From an uncultured Bacteroidota bacterium (GTDB taxonomy: Bacteria; Bacteroidota; Bacteroidia; Chitinophagales; Chitinophagaceae), in contig CAIYLW010000101.1 of assembly GCA_903927185.1 (NCBI GenBank), forward strand, positions 1 to 62,837: a stretch of DNA of 62,837 nt, in the 5' to 3' direction. The position numbers and the translations under genes were made by a program. The notes beneath the pieces are model-generated. The model saw only the letters and a program-made list of their open reading frames with translations, did not search any database and was not told where the DNA came from. Positions 1 to 9,479 of this stretch are shown here, piece after piece; position 1 is the stretch's first letter, and each line of letters opens with the position of its first letter.

Positions 1-1643
1 CCTTGTTTAGCTTCATTAGCTGCATAAGCATCTAACTGAGCTTTTGCTGTTCCCCAACGAACTAGATCAGAGAAACGATGTCCTTCGGTAGCCAATTCGA
101 TTTTACGCTCAAATTGAATTGCTTTCAAAGCATATGCAGCATCAGGGAATGATGCATACAATCCAATTTGATAATTAGCTGGAGATACTAAACCAGCGTT
201 GTTAGATGGTCCAACAAAACCTGCAGGATTAGCAGCGCGAGCACGAACTTGGTTTACATAAGTCATGGCTTGTGCTAAAGAACCACCACCATTTACTTCA
301 GCTTCTGCAGCCATTAATAAAACGTCTGCATAACGAATGATATGATAGTTATTAGCTGTAAAACCATTCGTCCAAGAAGAAGCATCAGTATAAATACCTT
401 CTTGTGTTTTATAAAACAAGTGCTTGATTGGCTCATAAGGACCAGCAGCAGCTTGGTTACGTACCCAAATAGATCCTGGCATAATACCCCAATCTAAGAA
501 AGGAATGCCACGACGTCCAATTGTCCAATCAATACGAGGATCCAATGGAGTAGTACTATCAGGCGTATACGGTTGAGATGCAGAAATACCCATATCATTT
601 TTCAACGGAACTGTGTTATACGATTCATCTAAGAAAGGTAAACCGTTCGCATCTACTTTAAATGAATTAGACAAAGTAAAGGAAGGCTGGTCAAATCCGC
701 AACAACCTGTTTCACCACCATAAGGGAAGTTTAAGCCGTCACCTGTGTTTGCATTTGCAGCACCAGTTCCATCATTTGCTGTCATTTGAACAGTAAATAC
801 ATCTTCAGAACCATTCTTCTTTGCAGGGTTAAATACATCTGCAAATTTTGGTAACAATGCATATTTAACACCTAAAGATGTTTTACCACTTGCAATGATT
901 AAGGTGTACAAAGCTTTAGCTTCAGCATATTTCTTTTCAAACATATATACTTTAGCTAAATAGGCAGCAGCAGCCCATTTGTTAGCACGACCTACACTAG
1001 ACATAGTCTCAGGTAAGTTAGCATACGCATAAGCAAAATCAGCCTCAATTAAAGGTAATATTGGAGTAGCGTTAGATACTAAAAAGTTACCTGCTGTATA
1101 AGTGACTGATTCGTCGATAAATGGAATTTTGTTGAAAAGCTTTGCTAAATCAAAATGGTAATGACCACGCAAAAACCTTGCTTCAGCTGTAATACGACTA
1201 ACATCAGCAGCAGTAACATCTTTTGCTAATTTTAGTACTCTTAAAGCTTCGTTAGCACGTTGAGCGCCATCATATCTTTGTTGCCAAATTTGATCTAAAT
1301 ATCCATTCGCTGGAGTTGCATTCCATTGTTCAATTGGAGTGATTAAGTTTTGGTCTCCTGGATCAGATCCTTTATGCATATCACCACCTGCAACTGATTC
1401 ATATACCCAGTTACTCGAAGAAGTTGCCCAAGGTCCATTTCCAGTTCCGGCATTACTACCTTCACCATCCAATAATGAGTATGCTCCTACAAGTAGGCCT
1501 TCCACACCAATTTTATTTGCCAAAACGGTCTGGCTTAAAGCACCTGCGGCAGGTACTTCCAAGAAGGATTTTTTGCAAGAATATAAAAATACCAGTAAAG
1601 AAAGTGCTCCCGGTATGATTAGTTTTAAATTATATTTTTTCAT
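1..1643 (-). CDS. SusD/RagB-family outer-membrane lipoprotein (3' end beyond window)
   Basis: This is a surface nutrient-binding lipoprotein that acts as the lid of a SusC transporter. The ATG is at 1643-1641 and the frame stays open to base 1, so the C-terminus is missing; about 547 codons are present. The N-terminus MKKYNLKLIIPGALSLLVFL followed by YSCKK is a lipoprotein signal with a lipobox cysteine. SusD landmarks are visible: an early SFLEVP, the TPR-like ITAEARFLRGHYHFDLAKLF, and late on NNYHIIRYADVLLMAAEA and FERKIELATEGHRFSDLVRW. It lies 28 bases after the SusC-type gene and should form one operon with it. The substrate cannot be read from the sequence. Its SusC partner carries an in-frame stop, so this SusD may be orphaned in function. 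Confidence 0.93.
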   Translation of the reverse strand, partial: MKKYNLKLIIPGALSLLVFLYSCKKSFLEVPAAGALSQTVLANKIGVEGLLVGAYSLLDGEGSNAGTGNGPWATSSSNWVYESVAGGDMHKGSDPGDQNLITPIEQWNATPANGYLDQIWQQRYDGAQRANEALRVLKLAKDVTAADVSRITAEARFLRGHYHFDLAKLFNKIPFIDESVTYTAGNFLVSNATPILPLIEADFAYAYANLPETMSSVGRANKWAAAAYLAKVYMFEKKYAEAKALYTLIIASGKTSLGVKYALLPKFADVFNPAKKNGSEDVFTVQMTANDGTGAANANTGDGLNFPYGGETGCCGFDQPSFTLSNSFKVDANGLPFLDESYNTVPLKNDMGISASQPYTPDSTTPLDPRIDWTIGRRGIPFLDWGIMPGSIWVRNQAAAGPYEPIKHLFYKTQEGIYTDASSWTNGFTANNYHIIRYADVLLMAAEAEVNGGGSLAQAMTYVNQVRARAANPAGFVGPSNNAGLVSPANYQIGLYASFPDAAYALKAIQFERKIELATEGHRFSDLVRWGTAKAQLDAYAANEAKQ

Positions 1644-1670
1644 ATCGTAATTATTTTTCTATTTATTTAA

Positions 1671-4600
1671 TTAAAAAGTAAGGCTAACTCCAAAATTGAA
1701 AGTCTTTGAAGGAGGATAGTTACCATAATCAACTCCAAAAGATACAGAGCTACCAGCTACTTCTGGATCTAACCCACTGTATTTAGTAATGGTAAATAAG
1801 TTAGCTCCTTGAAAATAAATACGTGCTTTATCAATACCATATTTCTTCAAAGCTGCAGGACTAATTGTATAGCCCACACTTAATTGTTTAACTCTTACAT
1901 AAGAACCTTTTTCATTGTAAAAGTCATTAAGAACACCATTGGTACTGAAGTAAGAACCATTCTCAACAATTGGATACTTTGCATTTGTTCTTGTAGGTAA
2001 CCAAGATTGAGTTAACAATGGAATACTTTTCGCATTTTGGAACTGAGGATAGAAGTCGTTGAAATAACGAGTGTAGTTCAACACATCATTTCCAAAAGAA
2101 CCATAAATAACTGCAGATACATCGAATGATTTGTAACTAACACCTAAGTTAATACCAGCTGTAAATTTAGGATTTGGATTACCATAGAAAGTTCTATCCT
2201 TATCATCGATTTTGCCATCATGGTTAACGTCAACATACTTGAAACGACCAGGAGCAGCATCAGTTTCAGTAGGAGAAGAAGATACATCAGCAGCACTTTG
2301 GTAAATACCTGCAATTTTGTAACCGAAGAATGCACCTACTGGATGACCAATAGCGTCTCTTACTTGGTTACCAGTGTTGTGTGTTCCAGCAGTTTCAAAG
2401 AATCCAGCAGCACCAGGAATACTAACAATCGTGTTCTTATAAGAACCAATATTAGCACCAATTGTGTAAGATAAATCCTTATTTATTTTTCCACGATAAG
2501 TGATACCTAAATCGATACCAGTATTCTGCATGTCACCAATGTTAACCTGAGGTAATTGAGAACCTACCCCAACAACTGCTGGTGCCTGATCTTGGAACAA
2601 TAAACCATTAATGGTCTTTTTGTACCAATCAAAAGTGATATCAACTTTATTATTTAAAATAGAAATGTCTGTACCAATATCTAAGATCTTATCTTTTTCC
2701 CATCCAGTTTTAGTGTTACCTAAGTTTGTAGCATAGAAACCTAAAACTGTTGAATTACTGGTACCGTTCAAGTCATAGTAAGATGATCCACCACCACCAC
2801 CATATAAAGTGTATTGGTTTAGTGCACTTACGTTAGAGATTGAACCTAATATACCATAGCTACCGCGTAATTTCATTGAATTAATAAAATTCACATTCTT
2901 CTTGAAGAAGTTTTCTTGAGAAATTACCCAACCAGCTGAAGCAGACCAGAAATTACCATGACGAGTGTCTGGACCAAATACTGAGCTACCATCACGACGA
3001 CCATTTAATCCAATTAAATATTTGTCTTTGAATGCATAGTCAACTTTAGCCAAGATTGAATTACCAGTTTGTAGATAGTAGTCCGAATAGTTGTTTTGTC
3101 CAATTGGAGAACCCGTATTCAAACTTAAATAGTTCACATTATCAGAGAAATAGTTTACTCTTGAACCACCTACTTGACGGCCATTCACTTGTAAAACTTC
3201 ATAACCAACCATTAATTTCAAAGAATGATTTTCTTTGAAGATATTAGAATAGCTTAAAGTATTTGTCCAGTTCCAGTTTTGATTGTAACCAGAATATTCA
3301 CCATAGCCATTAGAAGAACCATTCTCTGCATTCTCATAAGAACGATAGTTATGATAGAAACCATAATAATTATTCAAATTTCCACCAAAAGAAGATCTAA
3401 CTAAAAAGTGTTTAGCAATATCAACTTCAGCAAAAATGTTACCGGTAATTTGCCAGCTATTGTTTTTATTGTCCTTTGAGCGAAATTGATTTGCATAAGG
3501 GTTTGATGAGTTACCTAACTCAGAACCAGCAGTACCACCAAATCCACCACCTGCATCATGAACAGGGATAATTGGTTGTTCCCAAGCAGTAAGATTCACC
3601 GCATTACCTTCTTGGTTATTACCAATTCTAGGATTATCCTTAAATAGAATTGATAAATTTTCACCAACTCTAATATTGTTTTTTACATTAAAAGTAGTAT
3701 TCAAACGAGCTGAATAACGCTTTAAGTAAGTGTTCATTAAAGTACCTTCTTGATCAAAATAGTTTAATGAAAAGAGGTAACTAGATTTGTCAGAACTTCC
3801 AGTTGCAGTAAGACTATGACTAGTTATAGGAGCTGGTTTGAACAGTTCATGATACCAGTCTGTACCTGTTTTATTTGCAGGCACAATCAAATAAATTGAA
3901 CCTTTAGAATAGTCGTTATTGTACTTACTTAAATCTGTAGCCGGATCACCTGCTTTCACTCCTGATTGAGTACCAGCTTTAATAAAGTCTGGAAGAACAG
4001 CAGTTTTGCCAGTACCATATTGACCAGATACTACATCACCGTTTGCATTAACCTGACCTGAGTTTTTAGCTGCTAAGAAATATAGATCAGCCATACCTTG
4101 AGGATCCAACTTGTTCCAAATGTTACCTTGTTTAACTGTTTGGGTACCATAGTATGAATCGTAAGTAATGGTAGCTTTACCTTTACCTCTTTTGGTGGTA
4201 ACGATAATTACACCCGCAGAACCACGAGAACCGTAGATCGCAGCCTGACCATCTTTCAATACTTGTACTGATTCAAGATCGTTTGCATTTAAATCATGAA
4301 AAATACTAAGATCACCTGGTGCAGATTGAACTCCGTCAACAATTACCAAAGGAGTTTAGTTACCAAAGGAAGTAATACCACGTATGAAAATGTTACTATT
4401 TTCTCCTGGGCTACCAGAACCAAGAATTGTTACACCAGATGCTTGACCTTGTAACATTTGTTCTGCAGTTCCTGAAGGAACAGACTTCATGTCTTTTACA
4501 TTAACTACTGCAACCGCACCAGTTATTTCCTTTTTCTTTTGAGCAGTGTAACCAGTTACTACTATCTCATTTAAAGCAGCGTTTGTTTCAGTCATAGTAA

Positions 4601-4886
4601 CTGATACGCTAGATGTACTGCTGACGTCTACTTGTTTGTCTTCAAAACCAACATAAGATACAATCAGTGTAGTTCTACCTTTTGGAACTACAATGGAGAA
4701 GTCTCCAGTAGTGGTAGATGTTGTTGCGATAGTTGTGCCCTTTACGGAAATTGTTGCTCCGGCAGCAGGTCTTTTACCAGAATCGGTTACTTTACCAGTA
4801 ACTGTCTTCTGTGCAAAAACCGATGCAGTAAGCAAGAATAGGATAAAGGTTAACGCAAATTTCTTTGGAGTTAATTTGTTCATCAT
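1671..4886 (-). pseudogene. SusC/RagA-type TonB-dependent receptor interrupted by an in-frame TAA
   Basis: This is a TonB-linked outer-membrane transporter of the SusC class, paired with the SusD gene downstream. One reading frame covers the whole protein, about 1070 codons: signal peptide ending SVFAQ, a carboxypeptidase-regulatory-like domain (TVTGKVTDSGKRPAAGATIS), a TonB-box-like NEIVVTGY, plug motif FIRGITSFGN, then TPLVIVDGVQ, the beta barrel and a C-terminal NFGVSLTF. A TAA at 4358-4356 stops the frame exactly between FGN and TPL inside the plug. There is no frameshift, because both halves use the same frame. A TTG at 4349 could restart translation, but that product would lack the signal peptide and half the plug. 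I start at ATG 4886 (4883 is equally possible), because the predicted promoter lies inside the longer frame that begins at 4967. A real nonsense mutation and a sequencing error are both possible. Confidence 0.85.
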
Positions 4887-4964
4887 AAGCAATCGAATTT
4901 TTTTGCAATCGTTTGAAATATTGAATGTTTGAGGGCTTAAATTGTAAAAAAAAATTAACATTAA

Positions 4965-4995
4965 CAAAATTATTTCTAAATAATTTTTAAAACAA
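4965..4995 (-). promoter_or_regulatory. Bacteroidota-type promoter of the interrupted susC operon
   Basis: On the minus strand, TTG (4995-4993) is followed after 20 bases by TAATTTTG (4972-4965). This matches the Bacteroidota housekeeping consensus TTG-N19-21-TAnnTTTG. The predicted transcript starts near 4958, about 70 bases before ATG 4886, which argues against the upstream start at 4967. Confidence 0.6.
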
Positions 4996-5203
4996 TTTAT
5001 ATCTGATTGATTTTCAATTAATAATAAGTTTACTTACGAACATTAGTTTAGTCAAAATTCATCATAATTTAACACAGTGTAAATTTTACACTATCCATCT
5101 AACTGCTTGACTTTTAGATGATTTCACAAGGGTTTTTGTTGTGATTTTAGGGTATAAAAAAGGAGGCATTTATTAAAAAGAAATGTTAATGACCGAACAA
5201 ACA

Positions 5204-5227
5204 GCCTTCGAGAAAAGGCGTTTTTTT
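5204..5227. terminator. Weak stem-loop with T run, possible terminator
   Basis: The stem GCCTT/AAGGC (5204-5208 with 5215-5219) has loop CGAGAA and is followed by seven T on the plus strand. No plus-strand gene precedes it. Read on the minus strand it lies about 140 bases after the stop of the small lipoprotein gene at 5362. The stem is only 5 bp, so this is tentative. Confidence 0.3.
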
Positions 5228-5361
5228 GAATTTCGAAACCAGGGCATATGACTCCCCCCCTAACGAGAATCCATTTTTTGAAATAGATTTCCGTCGAGTA
5301 AACTCCTGATTTTTATAGCAAAAAATTAGGGTTAATCCATAAAATAACTGCAGAAAACTCT

Positions 5362-5676
5362 TTAAAAATCGCGGCCAATTACCTTGAAGTTCTTGTCAAT
5401 CTTTGCCTTCATAATCCCAATAGTATCAACTTTAGGCGTATCATTAGATGAAATAGCATTGGTCATTCGTACTTTAAATTCACAGACGTAATAACTAGTT
5501 TCTTCGAAATGTGTCACTGATTTTACTTCATAATTAATCTTGCCTTTAACACGTGCATTTGAATTTAAAAAGTCAGACATAGCAGACTTTAAATACCCAT
5601 CAATATCCGATGGATTTTTCTTAGGTACACAAGAAAATAAGGCAAGGCACAAACAAAAAGTGAATAATTTCTTCAT
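5362..5676 (-). CDS. small lipoprotein of unknown function
   Basis: A 104-residue protein that I do not recognise. The N-terminus MKKLFTFCLCLALFSCVPKK is a clear lipoprotein signal with lipobox LFSC and predicted lipidation at Cys16. The mature part of roughly 88 residues has alternating hydrophobic stretches (GKINYEVKSVTHF, YYVCEFKVRM) consistent with a small beta-rich domain, and it ends in MKAKIDKNFKVIGRDF. The start is the only sensible ATG (5676-5674). It stands alone between the interrupted susC and a divergent TonB-dependent receptor gene. Such short lipoproteins with a single conserved beta domain are common in Bacteroidota and usually uncharacterised. Confidence 0.7.
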   Translation of the reverse strand: MKKLFTFCLCLALFSCVPKKNPSDIDGYLKSAMSDFLNSNARVKGKINYEVKSVTHFEETSYYVCEFKVRMTNAISSNDTPKVDTIGIMKAKIDKNFKVIGRDF

Positions 5677-5798
5677 ACTTATAGCATTCTGAAAAAATAA
5701 AATAAAAGACCTCTTTCAAGGTGGATTAACAGATTCAATGTAAAATTAGAAAGTTTCTTGAATATCTCATCCATTTTTTTTAATGAATTATAGCAAAC

Positions 5799-5806
5799 TA
5801 TATTTG
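5799..5806 (+). promoter_or_regulatory. -7 element TATATTTG upstream of the TonB-dependent receptor
   Basis: TATATTTG at 5799-5806 fits the Bacteroidota -7 consensus TAnnTTTG exactly; the -33 region is only T-rich. It lies inside the longer open frame that begins at 5783, so transcription would start near 5813. That supports ATG 5825 with a very short leader. Confidence 0.5.
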
Positions 5807-5824
5807 CGCCTCAATAATTATCCT

Positions 5825-7984
5825 ATGTATCCAATTGCCCGATTAAAGCCTATATATTTTATTATTTTTATCTGCTTAATTTTCTCTAATAAAAATTTTA
5901 GTCAAACTAAAACATCAGATAGTACTTACAAGCTGGAAGATGTAGTAGTTACAGCCCAGAAAAGGGCTGAATTATTACATAATGTTCCACTTGCAATAAG
6001 TAGTTTAAATGCAAAACAAATTGAATATTTTAGAATTGATTGTATAAAAGATATTACTTCTATCATTCCCAATTTATACGCTGCAGATCCTGGTGACGGT
6101 AGAGATGTTACTTCAATCAGAGGCATTGCAACCACTTCTTATGATCCTGCAACTGCGGTTTATATTGATGGTGTTAATCAGTTTGGATTAGATACTTATA
6201 TCCCAACGCTATTCGATGTAGAAAGAATTGAAGTATTAAGAGGGCCTCAAGGAACGCTTTACGGAAGGAACGCAATGGGAGGTGTAATTAATATCATTAC
6301 CAAACAACCAACAAATACCACTTCCGGTTTTGCTTCTTATACCATTGGCAATCACGGACAAAACAAATTAAATCTCAGCATTAAAACGCCTCTAATAAAA
6401 GATAAACTTTTTTTCGGCGCAAGTTTTTTATATGATGCGAGAAATGGATTCTATACCAATAAATTCAATAACCATTCATACGACGATCAACATGGATTTT
6501 CAGGAAACTATTTTTTAAAATATATCGCTAACCAACAATGGTCTGTTTTATTAAATGTAAAACATCGAAATCAAAGTAATGATGGGGCGTTCCCATTAAC
6601 ATTTAATGCTGCAAAGTCAATTACAAATCCTTATGTTTTAAACCAAAATGCAATTACTACAATGATGGATAATACTTTAAATAGTTCTTTATCGGTTCAT
6701 TATAGTGGGCATAATTTTGACTTTGTTTCTCAAACAGCTTATCAAAATAACTACCGGTATTACACTAAACCCATCGATGGAGATTTTTCTCCTTATGATG
6801 CAGTTAGCATTATCAATAATTATGGAAATCAATGGAATAATATTAAAGTATGGACCCAAGAATTTAAAATAGCTTCGCCAACATCTAGTAACAATCCACT
6901 AAAATGGACTGCAGGCACCTATTTATTTCATCAAGATGCACCAGTAAAACAAGCAACCCGATTTGGTGCAGATGCCAACAGTATCATGCAAGTAGGTGAT
7001 TCTCTTTTCTCCTTGATTAATATAACAAAGACAACAAAACAAGGCATTGCTTTTTACGGACAAATTACTTATGCCCTAACTAATCAATTAAACTTTACTG
7101 CAGGTCTTAGAAACGATTACGAACATGTTTCTCAATCTGTTGTTGGTGAATACCAACACGATCCAATGCCTAATCCAATTACCATCAGACCAGATACGAG
7201 TGCCACACTAAGTTTTAATGCATGGTCACCAAAATTGGTATTAGATTATCATTTCAATCCCCAAACCATGGGCTATATACAATATAGTAAAGGATTTAGA
7301 ACGGGAGGTTTATCAGCATTGGGTTCTGACCCTTCACAGCCTCCATTGGCAGGGTTCTTACCGGAGCATAGTAATAACTTTGAATTAGGTATTAAAAACA
7401 ATTTATTACAAAATCGATTGAGTTTGAACATTTCTTTATTCTATACAAAAGTTACTGATGCGCAAGTGCCAACACTCGTTCTTCCGGATGCCATTACCAT
7501 TACTAAAAATGTAGGAAAATTAAATAGCAAAGGAATAGAACTGGAATTAAAAGCAAAAGCAACAAAAAATTTATTGATTGAATATAGTTTTGGTTATACC
7601 AACGCCAGCTTTGAATCGCTTCAATTATCATCACAGGGATCAACTGTAAATTTAGATGGCAAGAAACAAATATTCAGTCCAGATTATACTTCCATGCTGG
7701 CCGTTCAATACACACACAATATTACTCCAGGAAAAATAACAGCATTTGTGAGAGGTGAATGGAAATATGTAGGAACTACTTATTATGATCTTGCAAATAA
7801 TATTAAACAAACACCGTATCATTTGATCAATGCCAGTGCTGGTTTAAATTTAAAAAATGTAAGTATTCAGGGATGGATAAGAAACGCCTTAAATCAAAAA
7901 TACATTTCTTATGCGTATGATTTTGGAGCAGTGCATTTAGGAGACCCATCTACCTTTGGATGCAGCATTTCTTATCGCTTTTAG
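5825..7984 (+). CDS. TonB-dependent outer-membrane receptor (not SusC type)
   Basis: This 719-residue outer-membrane receptor should import a scarce ligand with TonB energy. The signal peptide runs to NKNFSQ. It has no carboxypeptidase-like N-terminal extension, which separates it from SusC proteins. The TonB-box and plug start is YKLEDVVVTAQKRAELLHNV, followed by plug motifs ITSIRGIATTSYDP and IEVLRGPQGTLYGRNAMGG, then a 22-strand-type barrel ending in FGCSISYRF with terminal Phe. The VTAQKR...VPLAISSL plug type is shared with siderophore and other small-ligand receptors widespread in Proteobacteria. I chose ATG 5825 over 5783 because the -7 promoter element lies between them and the signal peptide fits better. 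Its stop overlaps the stop of the convergent DUF1593 gene by 4 bases. The ligand is unknown; neighbouring genes make an organophosphorus or sugar ligand possible. Confidence 0.9.
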   Translation: MYPIARLKPIYFIIFICLIFSNKNFSQTKTSDSTYKLEDVVVTAQKRAELLHNVPLAISSLNAKQIEYFRIDCIKDITSIIPNLYAADPGDGRDVTSIRGIATTSYDPATAVYIDGVNQFGLDTYIPTLFDVERIEVLRGPQGTLYGRNAMGGVINIITKQPTNTTSGFASYTIGNHGQNKLNLSIKTPLIKDKLFFGASFLYDARNGFYTNKFNNHSYDDQHGFSGNYFLKYIANQQWSVLLNVKHRNQSNDGAFPLTFNAAKSITNPYVLNQNAITTMMDNTLNSSLSVHYSGHNFDFVSQTAYQNNYRYYTKPIDGDFSPYDAVSIINNYGNQWNNIKVWTQEFKIASPTSSNNPLKWTAGTYLFHQDAPVKQATRFGADANSIMQVGDSLFSLINITKTTKQGIAFYGQITYALTNQLNFTAGLRNDYEHVSQSVVGEYQHDPMPNPITIRPDTSATLSFNAWSPKLVLDYHFNPQTMGYIQYSKGFRTGGLSALGSDPSQPPLAGFLPEHSNNFELGIKNNLLQNRLSLNISLFYTKVTDAQVPTLVLPDAITITKNVGKLNSKGIELELKAKATKNLLIEYSFGYTNASFESLQLSSQGSTVNLDGKKQIFSPDYTSMLAVQYTHNITPGKITAFVRGEWKYVGTTYYDLANNIKQTPYHLINASAGLNLKNVSIQGWIRNALNQKYISYAYDFGAVHLGDPSTFGCSISYRF

Positions 7985-9471
7985 ATAACAGTAACAATTA
8001 CTCTTTTGTATCTGGTTAAATTAGGTGAACCATTATCGTTTCCTTCAATGATGAAATGAAATGTTTCACCTTTTGTAGCTGTTACTGGAATTGCAAATGA
8101 GGCTAGTTTATTATTCAATACAATATCCGTCTTACTACTACCCGCTTCAGGATAACACCAAGCTTTGAACTGAATAGAATTTTTATCGGGATCATAACCA
8201 TCAAGGTGCAAATAAATTTTTTGCCCGGCTATTGCATTTATAGAAGTCCCTTCTTTAACACTAATCTCTGGAGCATGATTACATTGCGAAAAAGGTTTAA
8301 TACACCAATCCGCCCGCGCTGCTAAATCTTCCTGAATCGCTTTCAACCATCTTGTTTGCGGAAAATTATTATCCACCTTCCCGGTTTCCATATTAAAGTC
8401 GCCTGATCTTGGTCCGTCTTCATATCGATATGGATTTTCTGTGGACTTTACAAAACGTCCACCCCATCCGCCATAATTAGGATGCGCTAAATTATCTAAT
8501 CCAATATCTACTAATTGTAAGAAAGCTGGTGAATCGCCTTCTGAAATAAAATCATATTGATTAAATGAGCCCCACTGAGTATTTTTTATTTTACTAAGAT
8601 CCCCGTGAATATGTTCTGGATCGCCAACTTGTTTTTTGCCATCCCCATAAGAATAATACATATCCAGTAATGCACCATGATTCAAGATGATTTTAGAAGA
8701 CATATAGGGGCCTTCAAAATAAGATTGCATTGATGGAGGGACCTTTTTTTTCCAAGGGTAAGCAAATGCAGCAAATTGGATTGAATTATAAAATGTAAGC
8801 ACTTTAGGCCAGTGTATTCCTATATAATTTTTATAGGTAAGATCCTGATCTAAAATCGTATAGATAATGGCCTTATGTGATATTTTCTCTTTTAACTTTT
8901 CCCAATCAGATTTCTTTGAATATTCGTCTTCAATTGATTTTAATGCACGTGCAATAGTATTAGTTCCTCCCCATGCTTGTAAGTAAATAGGTTCGGGATC
9001 TGCATCTAATAACTTTGCTTTAATCCATTCTGAGCCATCCGTGATTTTATCCATCTCCCCTTCAAAATCAATATTGCCTACTTTAACAAGGCTCATTAAA
9101 TAGGCTGGGGTTGGATAATTTTTCGAGTTCAACTTCAAATTAGGATACACTTTTTTATATGCCTCAAGAAGATCTTGAATCCATTGAACACCTGCCCATC
9201 TTAGGTCTGTCTTTTTCCCATACATTGCTTTGGTCATAGGCATTTCAGAAGTAAATAAAGTTCCTTTACCATCTCCTTTATAATGCCACATCGAACTAGA
9301 ATAGACCAATCCTTCTACTTTGTATTCATTAGAGTAAAGTAACATTCTGATAAACGTATCCACATCATCAATTTCGCCGTCTGTGGTAATAATGGTGCGT
9401 GGTAACTTATCATAGGCAAATACCTGCTTAAGCCCTATTAATAGAGCAACCAGTAGAAGAATTTTTTTCAT
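7981..9471 (-). CDS. secreted DUF1593 protein (nucleoside hydrolase-like fold)
   Basis: A 496-residue exported protein (signal peptide MKKILLLVALLIGLKQVFAY). The N-terminal PRTIITTDGEIDDVDTFIRM matches the Asp-rich calcium/ribose site of nucleoside hydrolase-like proteins, and the overall pattern (LQAWGGTNTIARAL, NGGWGGRF-like YGGWGGRFV, late YDPDKNSIQFKAWCYPEAG) fits the DUF1593 / Sde182-like family described as cellulose-binding nucleoside-hydrolase-like. The last roughly 90 residues form a beta-sandwich that starts near PEISVKEGTSINAIAGQKI. It follows the GMC oxidoreductase gene by 8 bases, so the two are probably co-transcribed and may act on the same carbohydrate or glycoside. The activity is inferred from fold only; no true nucleosidase activity is implied. 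Confidence 0.85.
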   Translation of the reverse strand: MKKILLLVALLIGLKQVFAYDKLPRTIITTDGEIDDVDTFIRMLLYSNEYKVEGLVYSSSMWHYKGDGKGTLFTSEMPMTKAMYGKKTDLRWAGVQWIQDLLEAYKKVYPNLKLNSKNYPTPAYLMSLVKVGNIDFEGEMDKITDGSEWIKAKLLDADPEPIYLQAWGGTNTIARALKSIEDEYSKKSDWEKLKEKISHKAIIYTILDQDLTYKNYIGIHWPKVLTFYNSIQFAAFAYPWKKKVPPSMQSYFEGPYMSSKIILNHGALLDMYYSYGDGKKQVGDPEHIHGDLSKIKNTQWGSFNQYDFISEGDSPAFLQLVDIGLDNLAHPNYGGWGGRFVKSTENPYRYEDGPRSGDFNMETGKVDNNFPQTRWLKAIQEDLAARADWCIKPFSQCNHAPEISVKEGTSINAIAGQKIYLHLDGYDPDKNSIQFKAWCYPEAGSSKTDIVLNNKLASFAIPVTATKGETFHFIIEGNDNGSPNLTRYKRVIVTVI

Positions 9472-9479
9472 AGTAGGAT

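Larger units (their letters stand above)
4887..5361. other. 475-base intergenic region upstream of the interrupted susC
   Basis: I see no convincing coding sequence here. It holds the susC promoter (4965-4995) and a short GC stem-loop (5204-5219: GCCTT, 6-base loop, AAGGC) flanked by a seven-T run on the plus strand. On the minus strand the stem is followed by a less clean T-rich stretch, so it could end transcription of the lipoprotein gene at 5362-5676. A C7 run lies near 5254-5260. Confidence 0.5.

Noticed and set aside
1339..1650. Plus-strand ORFs of 103 and 64 residues at 1339-1650
   Set aside because: They lie antisense inside the SusD gene, whose protein pattern is unmistakable. They have low-complexity sequence and no start context.
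1671..4349. Separate gene starting at TTG 4349 for the C-terminal part of SusC
   Set aside because: It would begin inside the plug domain without a signal peptide and is in the same frame as the upstream part, so one interrupted gene is the better reading.
5783..5824. Longer start of the TonB-dependent receptor at 5783
   Set aside because: A perfect -7 promoter element lies at 5799-5806, inside the extension, and the signal peptide is better from 5825.
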